Of a stretch of DNA of 64,000 nucleotides, positions 52,501 through 61,653 are shown piece after piece. Below the pieces are notes generated by a model. The model was not told where the DNA came from, searched no databases, and was given only the letters and a program-made list of their open reading frames with translations. A program made the position numbers and the translations under genes. Location: contig JARGSG010000189.1 of assembly GCA_030374805.1 (NCBI GenBank), positions 1,612,001-1,676,000 on the forward strand. The letters are read 5' to 3'. Source of the DNA: Gracilaria gracilis. Taxonomy: Eukaryota > Rhodophyta > Florideophyceae > Gracilariales > Gracilariaceae. Each line of letters opens with the position of its first letter. Position 1 is the first letter of the stretch.

Positions 52501-53057
52501 TTGTGCAAGTTGAACCGATGGAGCCGCTGAGACTGAGGTTTCAAAAGCGACGCACGGTCGGGGCGTCGAGAATGGAGACGGACTTGTCTCATTTCCTACA
52601 CGAGACGGAAGCGGATTATCAGGTGGTGTTCAAGCTGATTGGGCGCTCTCGGCGCAAGCGGCAGCTGGACGTGTTGACTACATGCTCGAGGATGACGGTG
52701 GGCTCGACGTCGCTGGCGCTGTACGACTGCGGAGACGACTCTGAGGCAGACGACAACTACAAGGCGCGACGGTGCACTCTGGTGCACGTGAGTGCGGAGA
52801 ATGATGTGTGCGATGAGCGCAAGACGAAGATGAAGCGGCGGCTGACGCAGTACCACCCCTACTTTGTGGCGGTGTCGGTTGACACGGACGGGCTGGAGCC
52901 AGCGCAGGTGCAGGTGCGGCACAAGCTGAGCGGCGGCGGCGGCGGCAGCTCGAGTCGTAGGAGAGCGGCACGCAGCAGCAGCGCGAGCGCAAGGCATAGG
53001 AGAGCGGCACGCAGCGGCAACGCGAGGGTCAGTAAAGCAGCGCGCAGGAATAAGTAA
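49578..53057 (+). CDS. Secreted heparinase II/III-like protein with Ser/Ala linker
   Basis: 1159 residues. Signal peptide MMMQPVSFVLASYLLLIIVPHVSSS. Residues about 70-560 are an alpha/alpha-toroid as in heparinase II/III and alginate lyases (HPRILFDKQEWEEL, YAASFPIALTLDVLY, SIYPDGSTFEDGYTY), and 510-850 match the beta-sandwich part (FFPGHDNADRGSFTYTAYRSTWIDDHWW, KHSLLHIDG). Residues 865-945 are almost pure Ser/Ala with Thr/Pro, encoded by 12-bp repeats. The last 200 residues form a Cys-containing domain and a very basic Gly/Ser/Arg tail. Such enzymes cleave acidic polysaccharides. From memory, red algal galactose-2,6-sulfurylases, which form the anhydro-galactose of carrageenan, have a similar architecture, so that role is possible; the evidence here does not decide. 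Confidence 0.78.
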   Translation: MMMQPVSFVLASYLLLIIVPHVSSSASASSVSDISISLKESTILQQSPHSSLFGNVSVTPAPSPALHPGVHPRILFDKQEWEELVSRYADPAVFDLAGSWSRHIRSVSSPFGTESEFLISLTEMERNGETAAYDENEDYTQLTELQRAKLEPLATKIMESSEGNYQSFFVCALWASVQEEVVQQGTAPAFTERTVDDCILATVAWAKVLLAHRAVNCADDCPTESSGERSHLWDTSRRYEVSDDWYAASFPIALTLDVLYERFTDAQKRTVKSAIALFVHNKASWGSTVVSDRYSPNAALHPHRIFSNWAMYHSYLYLANLVLEGETDYDAYASAVLSEAEETGFNVGLNFRFSALIDAYVNHSIYPDGSTFEDGYTYFIALREGGLGLLAAHRRGLNVFDTERFRGLIHNAAQMLEPWHCGRIMGHSSGGGLLYPAWTSLFRYVYQKGPISQMIWRHRMGNEFRNNNPCRIQWFQDLAPMLLLGGEHGTATSASSPQGLGQYLEHFPLSYYSPRRGLLIARSSEDENAIYVHFDARPDSFFPGHDNADRGSFTYTAYRSTWIDDHWWKENLDSRKHSLLHIDGLAQDEKAPPVRMLKREDDGDEVIAAADLQYAYNFQWARNWPAGNPLRQYVNVYEPDGTKVRELQWFVDAEYGHPHSYGWPRDDDGADLGFTRDLFSLNGDPDVGFRGMWTWRRAYREIALSWIVRSIILRRKATDHGYFLVVDSVAVSGNGTMNTFESYLILAESTTVNNNASSCSGERCRIVLTNGGEAQVDLHVLARGDQLSYRVEQYMSEKVYRRVVVRSDREQAEEMWLALHAHIGNDANFVISRVSDDVVRVWHGGQLNHYTVHAETHAVERTIAPSPSASVTASASLSASLSASPSASVTASASVSPSTSIRASSTASPTASVIASASASASASASASASASASVSASMTSTPVPSVSASEVPFASVPEEEFQKPPPPYVTTFPIVQVEPMEPLRLRFQKRRTVGASRMETDLSHFLHETEADYQVVFKLIGRSRRKRQLDVLTTCSRMTVGSTSLALYDCGDDSEADDNYKARRCTLVHVSAENDVCDERKTKMKRRLTQYHPYFVAVSVDTDGLEPAQVQVRHKLSGGGGGSSSRRRAARSSSASARHRRAARSGNARVSKAARRNK
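52164..52390 (+). repeat. In-frame 12-bp minisatellite coding for the Ser/Ala linker
   Basis: Repeats around GCATCGGCTAGT, most regular from 52320 to 52380 where at least four near-identical copies lie in tandem. The unit is a multiple of three, so copy number can change without a frameshift. Confidence 0.8.
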
Positions 53058-53102
53058 AGCAAAGAGAGTCGGTGCCCATACGAGAGCGGTGGGCACTCCT
53101 TG

Positions 53103-53174
53103 GCGTCTGTGGTCTAGGGGTAAGATTCTTGCTTTGGGTGCAAGAGGTCCCGGGTTCGATCCCCGGCAGACGCC
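53103..53174 (+). tRNA. tRNA-Pro (TGG)
   Basis: 72 nt. Acceptor GCGTCTG pairs with CAGACGC, anticodon stem CTTGC with GCAAG around TTTGGGT (anticodon TGG), T arm CCGGG-TTCGATC-CCCGG. It differs from the Pro-AGG gene at 27230 mainly in the anticodon arm. No intron. Confidence 0.93.
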
Positions 53175-53437
53175 CGAATATCGACTCAAGCGAAATCTTT
53201 TTTGCCCATTGGCGCCTTGCTTGTGCTTGCGCGGCTTTGCTTTGATGGCCACGGCAATAATGAGGCGCCCACAACGTCACAAAACGGTGACGCATTGTTG
53301 CGGCATACAGCGGACGTGGCAGCGAGGTTAACGGCAGCGGTGAAGAGGGCGCCCCTCGGCGCGCTTCTCCAGCCCCTGTCTGCCGTTGGCGCCGAAGAGA
53401 GCTTGGCCTCCCCTTTCATTAGTACCCCGTGGCACGC

Positions 53438-53446
53438 GATAAAAAA
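53438..53446 (+). promoter_or_regulatory. TATA-like box of the metacaspase gene
   Basis: GATAAAAAA, about 95 bp before the ATG at 53538. Confidence 0.5.
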
Positions 53447-53537
53447 CACCTGTTGAGCGACTTCACTACCGCCATGCTCCTCACCGCACTACCTTCTCCA
53501 CACCGCGTCCGCCCCCAACTCGCACGCACCTCGCAAC

Positions 53538-54474
53538 ATGGGTAAATACGCTATCGTCGTTGGCGTCAACTACGTCAAGTCCGATGCAGAGCGTAAGTTT
53601 TCGCATCCAGCGCTGCCCGTACCGTTCGTCGCATCCTTGCTAACCGCGCCTCCGTCCTACAGTCAAAGGCTGTCTCAATGACGCCAACACAATCACCTCC
53701 ATCCTGCTCAAGAACGGCTTCAAGGTTTCAGGGCTCTCGGACGCGCACCCGAACTGGTACCCCCCCACGTATGAAATCATTACCCTCAGTCTGAACCAGC
53801 TCGTCCGCACCTGTCGCCCCGGCGACCACGTCCTATTCTACTTCTCAGGCCACGGCACCCAGGTGCCGTCGGAAGACGACGATGAGCGGGACGGTCTGGA
53901 CGAAGCCATAGTCACCTCCGATTGGCGAGTCATCACCGATGATCAGCTGAAAGCGTACTTTGCGCGCCTTCCGCCATCGGTGCGCGCCACCGCCATCATG
54001 GACTGTTGTCACTCTGGCACCATGTTTGATGGAACAAATCGCGTCATATTCGGCGACAAGCTCAAAGATGCCCACTTCCGCTCCATGCCCACGCCTTCCT
54101 TCACGGGCAACCGAGTGGATCGATTCATCCCGTACACCGATCTCAAGCGCCATCGCTGCGTCAACGATGGCGCTTCACGCTCGCTGTCCAGCGCGGTGTG
54201 TGCACCCAGATCGTTTGACCGCGGGAAGGGTGACGTGTGCGTTTTGATCAGCGCAGGCCAGGCCAACGAGAAATGCAAAGACGTGCAACCAGAAAACGCA
54301 CCCGCATACGGCGCCTTCACCAAGGCGCTGGAGATTGCTTACGAAACAAATACTACTGCCAGGTACGACGAGCTTGTGCTCGACGTTAGAAGGCTGCTGC
54401 TCCGCGCCGGCTTTTCGCAGAACCCTTGCCTCGAATGCCCGCCAGTTTTTGCTCACGTGCCATTCCTTTCCTAA
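53538..54474 (+). CDS. Metacaspase, two exons
   Basis: Exons 53538-53592 and 53663-54474 join in phase to give 288 residues. The first exon codes for MGKYAIVVGVNYV and the second starts with KGCLNDAN, the usual opening of the p20 domain. The catalytic dyad is His82 in FYFSGHGTQ and Cys134 in MDCCHSG; DDERDGLDEAIV carries the Asp cluster that positions the substrate. There is no N-terminal prodomain and only a short C-terminal part, so it is a compact form. Metacaspases cut after Arg or Lys, often need calcium, and act in stress responses and cell death. A TATA-like box is about 95 bp upstream; tRNA-Pro lies 360 bp upstream. Confidence 0.92.
53593..53662 (+). other. Spliceosomal intron of the metacaspase gene
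   Basis: 70 bp, GTAAGT at the 5' end and a pyrimidine stretch before CCTACAG at the 3' end. Removing it restores GAG-C|TC-AAA (Glu-Leu-Lys) in the conserved start of the domain. Confidence 0.92.
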
Positions 54475-55448
54475 ATGCTTTGTTCTCCACCTGTATCTAA
54501 TTATTCTTTCGACTGAGTGAACGGATCTTCAATGCATTTGGTTCGGTTCAGCTCAACGCTGTTTCATCTCATATGCTTTCGAATAGTGCCCCGGGGATAC
54601 CCATTTTTACTTTTCACCACTTCGCAGTACTGTAGAGCTTCGGTAGGCGGACGACGACCTGGACAGGAAAGCGTACTTCTGGGAGTCTCCGAAGTTGGGT
54701 CTCCTGACACCCCGTCTGGACACTCGTCGACGCCAACCGCCGCGGAGAGAGACTTGCAAAGCCTCTTTTTCTTTCAAATACCCACCCTGCCCTACCCGTA
54801 CACTGCTGTACCATCACATCAAAGAGTGCGCGGCATCTCTCGGTACATTGCTGTAACTCACAGCAAGGACAATTTGGATACTCTCCAATAATATTGAAAT
54901 ACTCTTTCTACGTTGTCAAAAATACCTGACAACTTCTGCAGCCAAACCCTCCCAACGCAGTTGGAAGTTCTGGCCGACGCTAGTGCGGCAAAAGTAAAAT
55001 TTGAATAACCGCTAGCTGTTCGTCAGTGGGCGTCTCCTGAAAATACAAAGACGCTGTTTGTTTGCAGTAAAATCGTCACGATTCGTGTAGTTTCCGTGAC
55101 TTGCGTGCTCGACTTCGCACGACGTGCGGAAACGTGCACAGCAAATAGCACGGCCACTCAAGCACGCTTTCCGAGTTGCATACTTCTCGATAACCACATC
55201 GAGTGCCATACAAAACCGATACCAGCTCCCGTTCTTATCAATCTTCCGGTTTGAAGCGAATGCGCTCGTGTCAGCAAGCGAAAAAAAACCTGCATACTCC
55301 CATTGCGTACCTGGCGCTTTGGGTTGTGGTTTGCGCGACAGCGATTTTCAGAATTCCTGTCCAAACGCAAACTCGAAAACTCACTGCGAAGCGTGTTTTC
55401 AATTTGGTACTTCAAAAAACCCCCCAGTATCCGAAAGAAGAATAGTGC
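54475..55448. other. Intergenic, nothing recognised
   Basis: About 970 bp between the metacaspase and the piggyBac element. Frames such as 55124-55489 show no motif. Confidence 0.4.
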
Positions 55449-55452
55449 TTAA

Positions 55453-55470
55453 CCCTTCTGAGACTGAAAA
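55453..55470 (+). repeat. Left terminal inverted repeat of piggyBac element
   Basis: CCCTTCTGAGACTGAAAA next to TTAA. It pairs with 58668-58687 with two mismatches. Confidence 0.88.
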
Positions 55471-55508
55471 GTTAAGTGTGTTGAAGTAGACATGACAGAT
55501 CCATATGA

Positions 55509-57911
55509 TTGGGTTTGAACCGAAACTCTTGGATGTCGACCTGCCATGTGTTCGCTTTGCTTATCTCTGTCTCAGAAGACATAAGCAAGCTAACGCCATT
55601 GGCAGTATCTGGATCAGAGGCGATGAGAGCCAATGACTCCGTCTATCGTGGTTTCTGTTGTCTCGTAAGAAGACGTCATTTTCACACCACCGCATACAGT
55701 GCACAACCCGAATTACGGCAGCAGTGGAACATGCTTCCACAACCAGAATTTGCACATGGAGCTCCAAGCGAAACCAATTCGTACCCGCCAAAACAGCTGG
55801 ACCCCTCATCGTCCCTTTCGCTTTGTTACCCTTGCGTTATAGACATCTCAGGACCATCAAAGTCTCCCAGAACCCACATGATTGCAGCACCACCTTCTCT
55901 TAGTTGCATTCAAAACGGTGAACAAGATGAAGCGCTCCAAAACGCTGCCGAATACACTCTACAGCGCGCAGGAGAAACCTATTGGGAAGCTAATGAGGAG
56001 GAAGAGTTTATGATGGGGGCTCTGGGAACCGAAGAGAAGAAGTCGTTGGCCAAAAACAATGCGTACTGCGCAAAGTGGGTGTCAGTCAGTGGCCTTCACT
56101 TGGCCAAGCCACACCTCATCAGAAGAACTTACGGTCACAAGAAAGAGATAGGCTTGTTCTACTTGTTTCTGAACTCTTCATTCCTGAATTGCATGCGAGC
56201 GTGGACGAGCAAAGAACTTATAGAAAGGGGAAGGCGAACCAAATCTCTTCGTATGGACGAATTATTGGCGTACATCGGACTAGAGCTCGCGACGTCGGTT
56301 CATCGCTTGAATAGACTCCATGACTACTGGTGCAATTCTGATCTGCTGGGTGTCCCGTTCTTCAAGAACGTTATGGGACGCGATACATTCAAGCACATTC
56401 GTAGCGCTGTGCGGACTTACGCTTCCTACGATCCTGATGTAGCTGTACTGGACCCGCTTTGGCACAGTCGCACTATTCTAGAGCACTTTGTGCGTAACAC
56501 AGCTACTCTGGCCGTTCCCCTTGGGGTGAGCTCGTTGGATGAGAATACTATCCGCTGCAAGGGCCGCACCGCTGCTAGGTCATATATGAAGAGCAAACCC
56601 GTAAAGTTTGGGATTCGCTTTTACGCAGTGGTAGGCTGGTCTCACGCGTATTTGCATAGTTTGCAAGACAAAGGTTCTGGTAATCAAACCAGTCAAACCC
56701 CTGTGCAAAGATATACCTCTTTGTTTCGAAACCTTCGTGGCGCCGTAGAAAGAAAGGTTGATGGTACATTAGTACCAAAATCAAAACCGTCGGCACTATG
56801 GTGTGCCCAAATGGCACATCAGGTGCAGCTGCATCCAACAGAAGGCTCAGGGAGGCTTATGGTTATGGACAATTTCTACACAAGACCCTTCCTAGCCAGA
56901 CAATTGACACGTCTTAGTGACGGGGAGTGTAGGGTCTTGGGTACTGTGCGCTTTACGAACGTGGACGGCTTGAACCGTCCAGCGTTGAAGGAGGCTATTG
57001 AGAGCGTCAAGCATGCGTCAAGGGGAGAATGGCGCCTAGTCCAGGTATTGGAAATGGCTAACGGCACAACTGGTGTTGTAAGAATTGCATCTAATGCAGG
57101 TTTCATCGTATTCAAGGACAGATCAGTCGTAACATTTTACACAAATGATCTAGCAGATACACCAACTTCCCGGATTCAAATGCCAGACGAGCACGCAATA
57201 ACGTGCGTACACGGCCTTGCACCGCTACAAAGGTGGATCGGAGATGAATCATTGCGAAGGACGACGCTCCAGGTCCCATCAATCATTGTAGCGTACAACT
57301 TGTTCATGAATGGGGTGGACAGATTTGATCAGTTTCGATCGACGTCAGCTACAGAACGAAACGAGAAACGCGTGACGATGAGTATATTTACCTTCATTCT
57401 TGATGCTTGCATCATCAACGCGCATGCTCTCCTCCACGCCATCGCAAAGCCGGGAGAGCCCATTGTCGACATTGGGTTAATGAAGCGGCGCATAATACAG
57501 CAACTTGTGTCGGATCATGGGGAATACAAGCAAACTCGAGCTGCACTAACTCTTATATCTGAGACAGGAAACGGGGCCCATTCAAGTGAGAGCGATCAAC
57601 CGATGACATCTACAGAACATTTTCTGTTAGAAACCGAGGGAAGAAAAAGTGTCCACTGCATGCTGTGCACGTTGTTGTCTCCGAGAGGACGCGGTGGTTA
57701 TACGATGTACTCGTGCACTCACTGCAAACGAGGTTTTCACGTCAACTGCTTCACGCTTTATCACCACGCGGAACACATTCGCCATGCACGTCCCGATCTC
57801 TATCATGCAATATTATTCGCGAAAACGTCCCTGTCTTCCAAATTCCATCGCAACAGACGCAATACAGTCACAGCCAAACTATCTACAGCAAAGGTACTGT
57901 TCAAGACGTAA
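55509..57911 (+). CDS. piggyBac-type transposase (DDE_Tnp_1_7)
   Basis: 800 residues from the first ATG, 56 bp inside the left end; the conserved part starts near residue 215, so a later start is possible. The DDE_Tnp_1_7 domain shows DELLAYIGLELATSVHRL, DYWCNSDLLGVPFF, SLDENTIRCKGR (Asp344), MVMDNFYTRPFLA (Asp454) and LFMNGVDRFDQFRST (Asp604, Asp607), the order and residues of the piggyBac catalytic site. The C-terminus has a cross-brace Cys/His domain (CMLCTLL, CTHCKRGFHVNC), which in piggyBac binds the terminal repeats. It cuts and pastes at TTAA without footprint. Full length and free of stops. Confidence 0.92.
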   Translation: MGLNRNSWMSTCHVFALLISVSEDISKLTPLAVSGSEAMRANDSVYRGFCCLVRRRHFHTTAYSAQPELRQQWNMLPQPEFAHGAPSETNSYPPKQLDPSSSLSLCYPCVIDISGPSKSPRTHMIAAPPSLSCIQNGEQDEALQNAAEYTLQRAGETYWEANEEEEFMMGALGTEEKKSLAKNNAYCAKWVSVSGLHLAKPHLIRRTYGHKKEIGLFYLFLNSSFLNCMRAWTSKELIERGRRTKSLRMDELLAYIGLELATSVHRLNRLHDYWCNSDLLGVPFFKNVMGRDTFKHIRSAVRTYASYDPDVAVLDPLWHSRTILEHFVRNTATLAVPLGVSSLDENTIRCKGRTAARSYMKSKPVKFGIRFYAVVGWSHAYLHSLQDKGSGNQTSQTPVQRYTSLFRNLRGAVERKVDGTLVPKSKPSALWCAQMAHQVQLHPTEGSGRLMVMDNFYTRPFLARQLTRLSDGECRVLGTVRFTNVDGLNRPALKEAIESVKHASRGEWRLVQVLEMANGTTGVVRIASNAGFIVFKDRSVVTFYTNDLADTPTSRIQMPDEHAITCVHGLAPLQRWIGDESLRRTTLQVPSIIVAYNLFMNGVDRFDQFRSTSATERNEKRVTMSIFTFILDACIINAHALLHAIAKPGEPIVDIGLMKRRIIQQLVSDHGEYKQTRAALTLISETGNGAHSSESDQPMTSTEHFLLETEGRKSVHCMLCTLLSPRGRGGYTMYSCTHCKRGFHVNCFTLYHHAEHIRHARPDLYHAILFAKTSLSSKFHRNRRNTVTAKLSTAKVLFKT

Positions 57912-57913
57912 AT

Positions 57914-58450
57914 CTACTCTTCCTTGAAGCCCATGTAAGCCCCGCGATTGTCCGGCCATACGCTCCGAATTCCTTCTAGCACACAGTGTGGTAGCTGAAT
58001 ACGTTTTCCTTTACCTACGAGCCCGTGTCGCTCATATATAAACGCCTTGTACGCCCGTTTTCGCGCTTGGTTATTGTTCTCGTGGTACTCCCCGAACCTT
58101 GGGTAGTCAACAATAGTTGTATCCACGACAGCAGGTCCCAGTTGCATCCAGTAACACGGCGTGCCGCCGCATTGCCGACAAACCACATCTTCATTGTCCA
58201 TCGTTACCTCTGGGACAAGAGTCAGACGATGAAGCTGTTGCTCATGGCCAGGTAGTGTCACAGACTTTGATGGTTGAACGTTGACGGACGCACTAGGCAT
58301 TGTACACTGTGCGATTTGTTCACCCGCTCCATGACTGGTACTCTCTGTCTGTGTCAGAGAAGCTCCTGCAGGAATCTGTTCATCTTTGTTAGCTGTGTCC
58401 ATGAAGAAATTGAGGGCCTCTGAGATTACGGGAACGGTGGCGTGAAGCAA
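57914..58450 (-). CDS. Second gene of piggyBac element, CxxCGGxxCxW protein
   Basis: 178 residues, convergent with the transposase with 2 bp between their stops. The first 90 residues are Ser/Thr/Gln-rich. The C-terminal half is well structured: CRQCGGTPCYWMQLG, a conserved Arg/Lys helix (ARKRAYKAFIYERHG), then GKGKRIQLPHCVLEGIRSVWPD and a closing YMGFKEE. I have the impression of similar 'C-CGG-C-W ... LP-CV--IR--P----YMGF' proteins in other algal and oomycete genomes; function unknown. Its place inside the element suggests an accessory role such as DNA binding or regulation of transposition. Confidence 0.7.
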   Translation of the reverse strand: MLHATVPVISEALNFFMDTANKDEQIPAGASLTQTESTSHGAGEQIAQCTMPSASVNVQPSKSVTLPGHEQQLHRLTLVPEVTMDNEDVVCRQCGGTPCYWMQLGPAVVDTTIVDYPRFGEYHENNNQARKRAYKAFIYERHGLVGKGKRIQLPHCVLEGIRSVWPDNRGAYMGFKEE

Positions 58451-58538
58451 AGCGTTGTCTTACTCGATGTGGAGGCACGTCAATTGTATGCTGTCATTTG
58501 GATGTGGCCATGGGCCACTTGTTTAGAATGCACGGACG

Positions 58539-58584
58539 CAGTTGATTGACTCACACTCACACAAGTGTGTATGTCAATCAACTG
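58539..58584. repeat. Subterminal palindrome of piggyBac element
   Basis: CAGTTGATTGAC and GTCAATCAACTG, a perfect 12-bp inverted repeat, around an inner ACACAAGTGTGT palindrome. It lies about 100 bp from the right end, where transposase-binding sites are expected. Confidence 0.75.
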
Positions 58585-58667
58585 GTAGTCTGCTCTGAAC
58601 CACCCACTTCAGTTCTTTTCCTGCAATGTAATTGGTGTTTCTTATGTCTATCCATGTGGACGTAACT

Positions 58668-58687
58668 TTTTTTAGTCTCAAAAGGGT
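58668..58687 (-). repeat. Right terminal inverted repeat of piggyBac element
   Basis: Reverse complement of the left end, directly before TTAA (58688-58691). Confidence 0.88.
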
Positions 58688-58691
58688 TAAC

Positions 58692-59430
58692 AAAAGAAGT
58701 CTCTGAGAAAGTACCCAATAACTTCACTTAAATTGCAAATATAATTTTCTAAAATTAGATTCAGCAAAAGTTTGAAATAGTGGCGCCAAAACTGTGGATT
58801 TTGAATTATATACCATCCCACGAAAACACTCCATAACCTCTGAAGACACCTAATCTTTATTAGAAATAATGAAAGCGGCCTTCGACCGCAAGCAGCGCTT
58901 GTGTCACAGACAAAAAAATAATTTTTTGCAGGATAGTATCAAACTAACATTGAACCAAACAAATTTTTCGGTAAACCTTTTTTTGTTTGTGAAATTGGGA
59001 ACTTTTATTTCTATAAATGTAAGTTTTTGTAAACTAGAGTTATGATTTCTAATCTATATACCTTTTTTTGGTTTTTTAAAATTGTTTTAAGCTTATATAA
59101 ATACACTTGATGCAAAACAAATCGTATTTCAATACTTTCACTATCCCAAAAAAATTTAATATTCACTAATCTCTCAAATTTGTTCTGCACTAAATTTCTC
59201 ACGCTTAAACACATACAAGTTTAAAATTATTCTTTTATTCATCTTTAACTCTTACCGGCATATCAGAGGACAAATATTGTAGCAAAAATCTTCAAATGTA
59301 TCATTTTATCGCTAGAAGCGCTACGGCGTTTTGTTACTAATTTCCAAACCACTACTTACAATCCTGATGCTACGTGTACAATATATTTAAGTTTTAGGCC
59401 TAATACTTTTTAGAATTAGTACGAAAACTA
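58692..59430. other. AT-rich island
   Basis: About 740 bp with many A and T runs, starting right at the piggyBac flank, so the element inserted into or beside it. It shares GAAATAGTGG followed by TATATACCAT with the island at 48.3-48.5 kb. No coding potential beyond AT-rich frames. Confidence 0.5.
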
Positions 59431-59589
59431 GAATTTTTATGCATTGCTCCAACCTTGTAACCAAGATCCATACACAGCAAATTTCTTTAGGCAAATTCCT
59501 TGGCAAGACGACGACAACACACAAAGCAGTTTGCCATGTTCCTCTAACTGACAAAATACACGAAATGGAGCACTTTAGCAGTAAAAAGG

Positions 59590-60170
59590 CTCGATGGCAT
59601 ACAGTCGTGCGATTTAAATGAGTCCGACCGGAGAAGGAGGTCGAAAGAACCGGACAGTCGAAGGAAGAGTGGAGTTTTGGCATTGCCAGAGGCGCAGAGG
59701 TGCGCGCAAAAGAAGACGAAGGGTTTGAGAGACTTAAGTAGAGCTACAGTGCGGTCTATCAATAGCCCGAGCTGACAAGAAGAACATTTGTCTGAAGACG
59801 CTTGTCGTTTACCATTGGGAGGAAGCGAGATCCGAGCTACAACTAAATATCGGCCCTGGGCTCCCTACTGACTACTGTACAATTGGTCCTATTTGCCTTG
59901 TCACTACCCCATCTGCACACGTATCCAACTTGTACGTAATTCCAATCCGTCCGGCACTCGACCATCAAATAATACACGTGGTGGTGCCAATGCACCGGCT
60001 CATCTTGCGCTATCTCTTTGTACGTAAACCGCCAGTTGGATACGTTGCGCACTAACTGAAGCCCACTGTACTACAGATATCCCTCCTACACTTGCGCTAC
60101 GTCCTTGCAGCGCCGCGTAACGCCGCCAAGTCGCTCACTAATGTCCGCCTAGTTGAGAGGGCACCAGGGC
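59590..60170. repeat. Diverged tandem duplication, copy 1
   Basis: Shares with 60395-60985, in the same order, words such as GCTTGTCGTTTACSATTGGG, GAGATCCGAGCTACAACTAA, ACACGTGGTGGT and GTTGAGAGGGC, spaced alike, with a period of about 820 bp. Identity is patchy, with small gaps. No gene is evident. Confidence 0.7.
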
Positions 60171-60394
60171 AAAATTTCCTCAACGAGTAAGACGAGAGAA
60201 ATGTTAGTGGGCCTTGTACAGCCCTAGCCAAGCGAAATGATACGCATTGGTACGCAGAAGGTAGATCAAAGATGCACCAGGTGTTCGTAGCGTGCGAGAC
60301 GGTCCATAGAGGAACAATCCACGCGTTGTCCTTCACGTATCATCGTCGTCTGTGGTATAATGCACAAAAAGAGAGAGTGCGAAGCGGCGTTGAG

Positions 60395-60985
60395 ACGGGA
60401 GCGGCGGCGGCGTACAGTCGTGTGACAGTAAAAAAATCCGAACGGAGAGAAGGGGCGGAAGCCCCGGGCGGTCGAGGGGAGAGTGGACGGTTGGGATCAC
60501 CAGGCGCGTACAGGAACGTGCGGAAGGGTACGAACGGTCGGATAAACCCAATAAAGAAGTAGCCGTGCGGTCTATTGTGATTGCGAACTAACGAAGAAGA
60601 CCTTCTGCAGAAGATGCTTGTCGTTTACGATTGGGGCCTCGCGAGATCCGAGCTACAACTAAATATCGGGTCTGGGCCCCCTACTGGCTACTGTACGATC
60701 GGTCTAATTTGCATTTTTACTACCCAACCGGCATACGTGTCCAACTTGTACGGTGTGCCAACCCATCCGGCACTTGATCACCAAATCGTACACGTGGTGG
60801 TACCACTGCACCGTCCCACCGTGCACTACCTCTTTGTTCATGAACGGTCAATCGTATCCACCGCGCACCAACCCGAACACACTATACTGCAGATCCCCCT
60901 CCTACACTTGCACTCTGCCCTCGGAGCGCCGCGTAGCGCCGCCAAGTCTCTACGCCTATGTCCGCGTGGTTGAGAGGGCGCCATC
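60395..60985. repeat. Diverged tandem duplication, copy 2
   Basis: Partner of 59590-60170. More GC-rich in its first third than copy 1. Confidence 0.7.
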
Positions 60986-61650
60986 GTATCCGTTGGGAAA
61001 TTTTGCCCGAAAAGGCGGGGCGAAGCCATGCCCAATTTTCCTAAGTTGACTGTAGAAGATACTATACGAATGGACTCGTCGCGGAGCGCTCACCGTGTTA
61101 CGTACGAGTGGCCATAACGACAAATGCTGATCGCATATCCGAATTGGCACGTACAGTTTACCTCGAAGGAGAATATCCGACGGCTGTCCGAATCGGCTCG
61201 CATGGTTCCTCTCGAAGAAGAACGTCCGACGGGTGTCCTAATCGGCGTGCACGGTACGTCTCGAAGGAGAATGTCCGGGAGGCGGGTCCGTAACGGCCGA
61301 ACGTGTGCTTGGTTAGTGCGATTACGTCGTTTTTGCATCGGTAATCCACGTTCGTGAATGGACTAACGGTCGAAGGACCGTCAGTGGTCATTATGACCGT
61401 ACGGGCGAGGGGCGTTCAGAGGAGTAGGGTGCGCCCGTACGAATTGGGCGCGATGCGGTGACGGAGATCGAGCGGTGACAGTCACAGTGTGATTCAGGGT
61501 ACGGTGCGAACGGAAACGGTCGCGCCAGCCAGATGAGTTTTCCAGCAACGACACGCACCAGTCGGGCTCAAAAAATTGCGAATTACTCGGGCATGGAGCG
61601 TATGCGCCCCACGCGTGCGTCACTAACCGATTCGGTACACTGTATTGTGT
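60986..61650. other. Intergenic with minisatellite
   Basis: Contains the 49-bp repeat at 61140-61288 and CpG-rich sequence, no supported gene. Confidence 0.4.
61140..61288. repeat. Three copies of a 49-bp minisatellite
   Basis: Units begin CGAATYGGC and share CTCGAAGGAGAA and TCCGACGG; copy borders at 61140, 61189 and 61238, the last copy 2 bp longer. The period is not a multiple of three, so it is unlikely to be coding. Confidence 0.75.
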
Positions 61651-61653
61651 TTA

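Larger units (their letters stand above)
55453..58687. mobile_element. piggyBac-type DNA transposon, apparently complete
   Basis: 3235 bp between two TTAA sites (55449-55452 and 58688-58691). Inverted termini: left CCCTTCTGAGACTGAAAA, right (reverse complement) CCCTTTTGAGACTAAAAA. They begin CCCT as piggyBac ends do. The element carries an uninterrupted transposase (plus) and a second gene (minus) whose stop codons are 2 bp apart. A subterminal palindrome is at 58539-58584. I see no inactivating change, so it may be able to move. Confidence 0.92.

Noticed and set aside
58692..59430. AT-rich frames such as 59011-59214
   Set aside because: Composition-driven, Lys/Leu/Tyr-rich, without motifs.
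59843..60973. Frames of 60-130 codons in the tandem duplication
   Set aside because: The two copies do not keep the same frame open, so the duplicated unit is not conserved as protein.
61140..61288. CRISPR-like repeat
   Set aside because: Copies are contiguous with no spacers, and the genome is eukaryotic.
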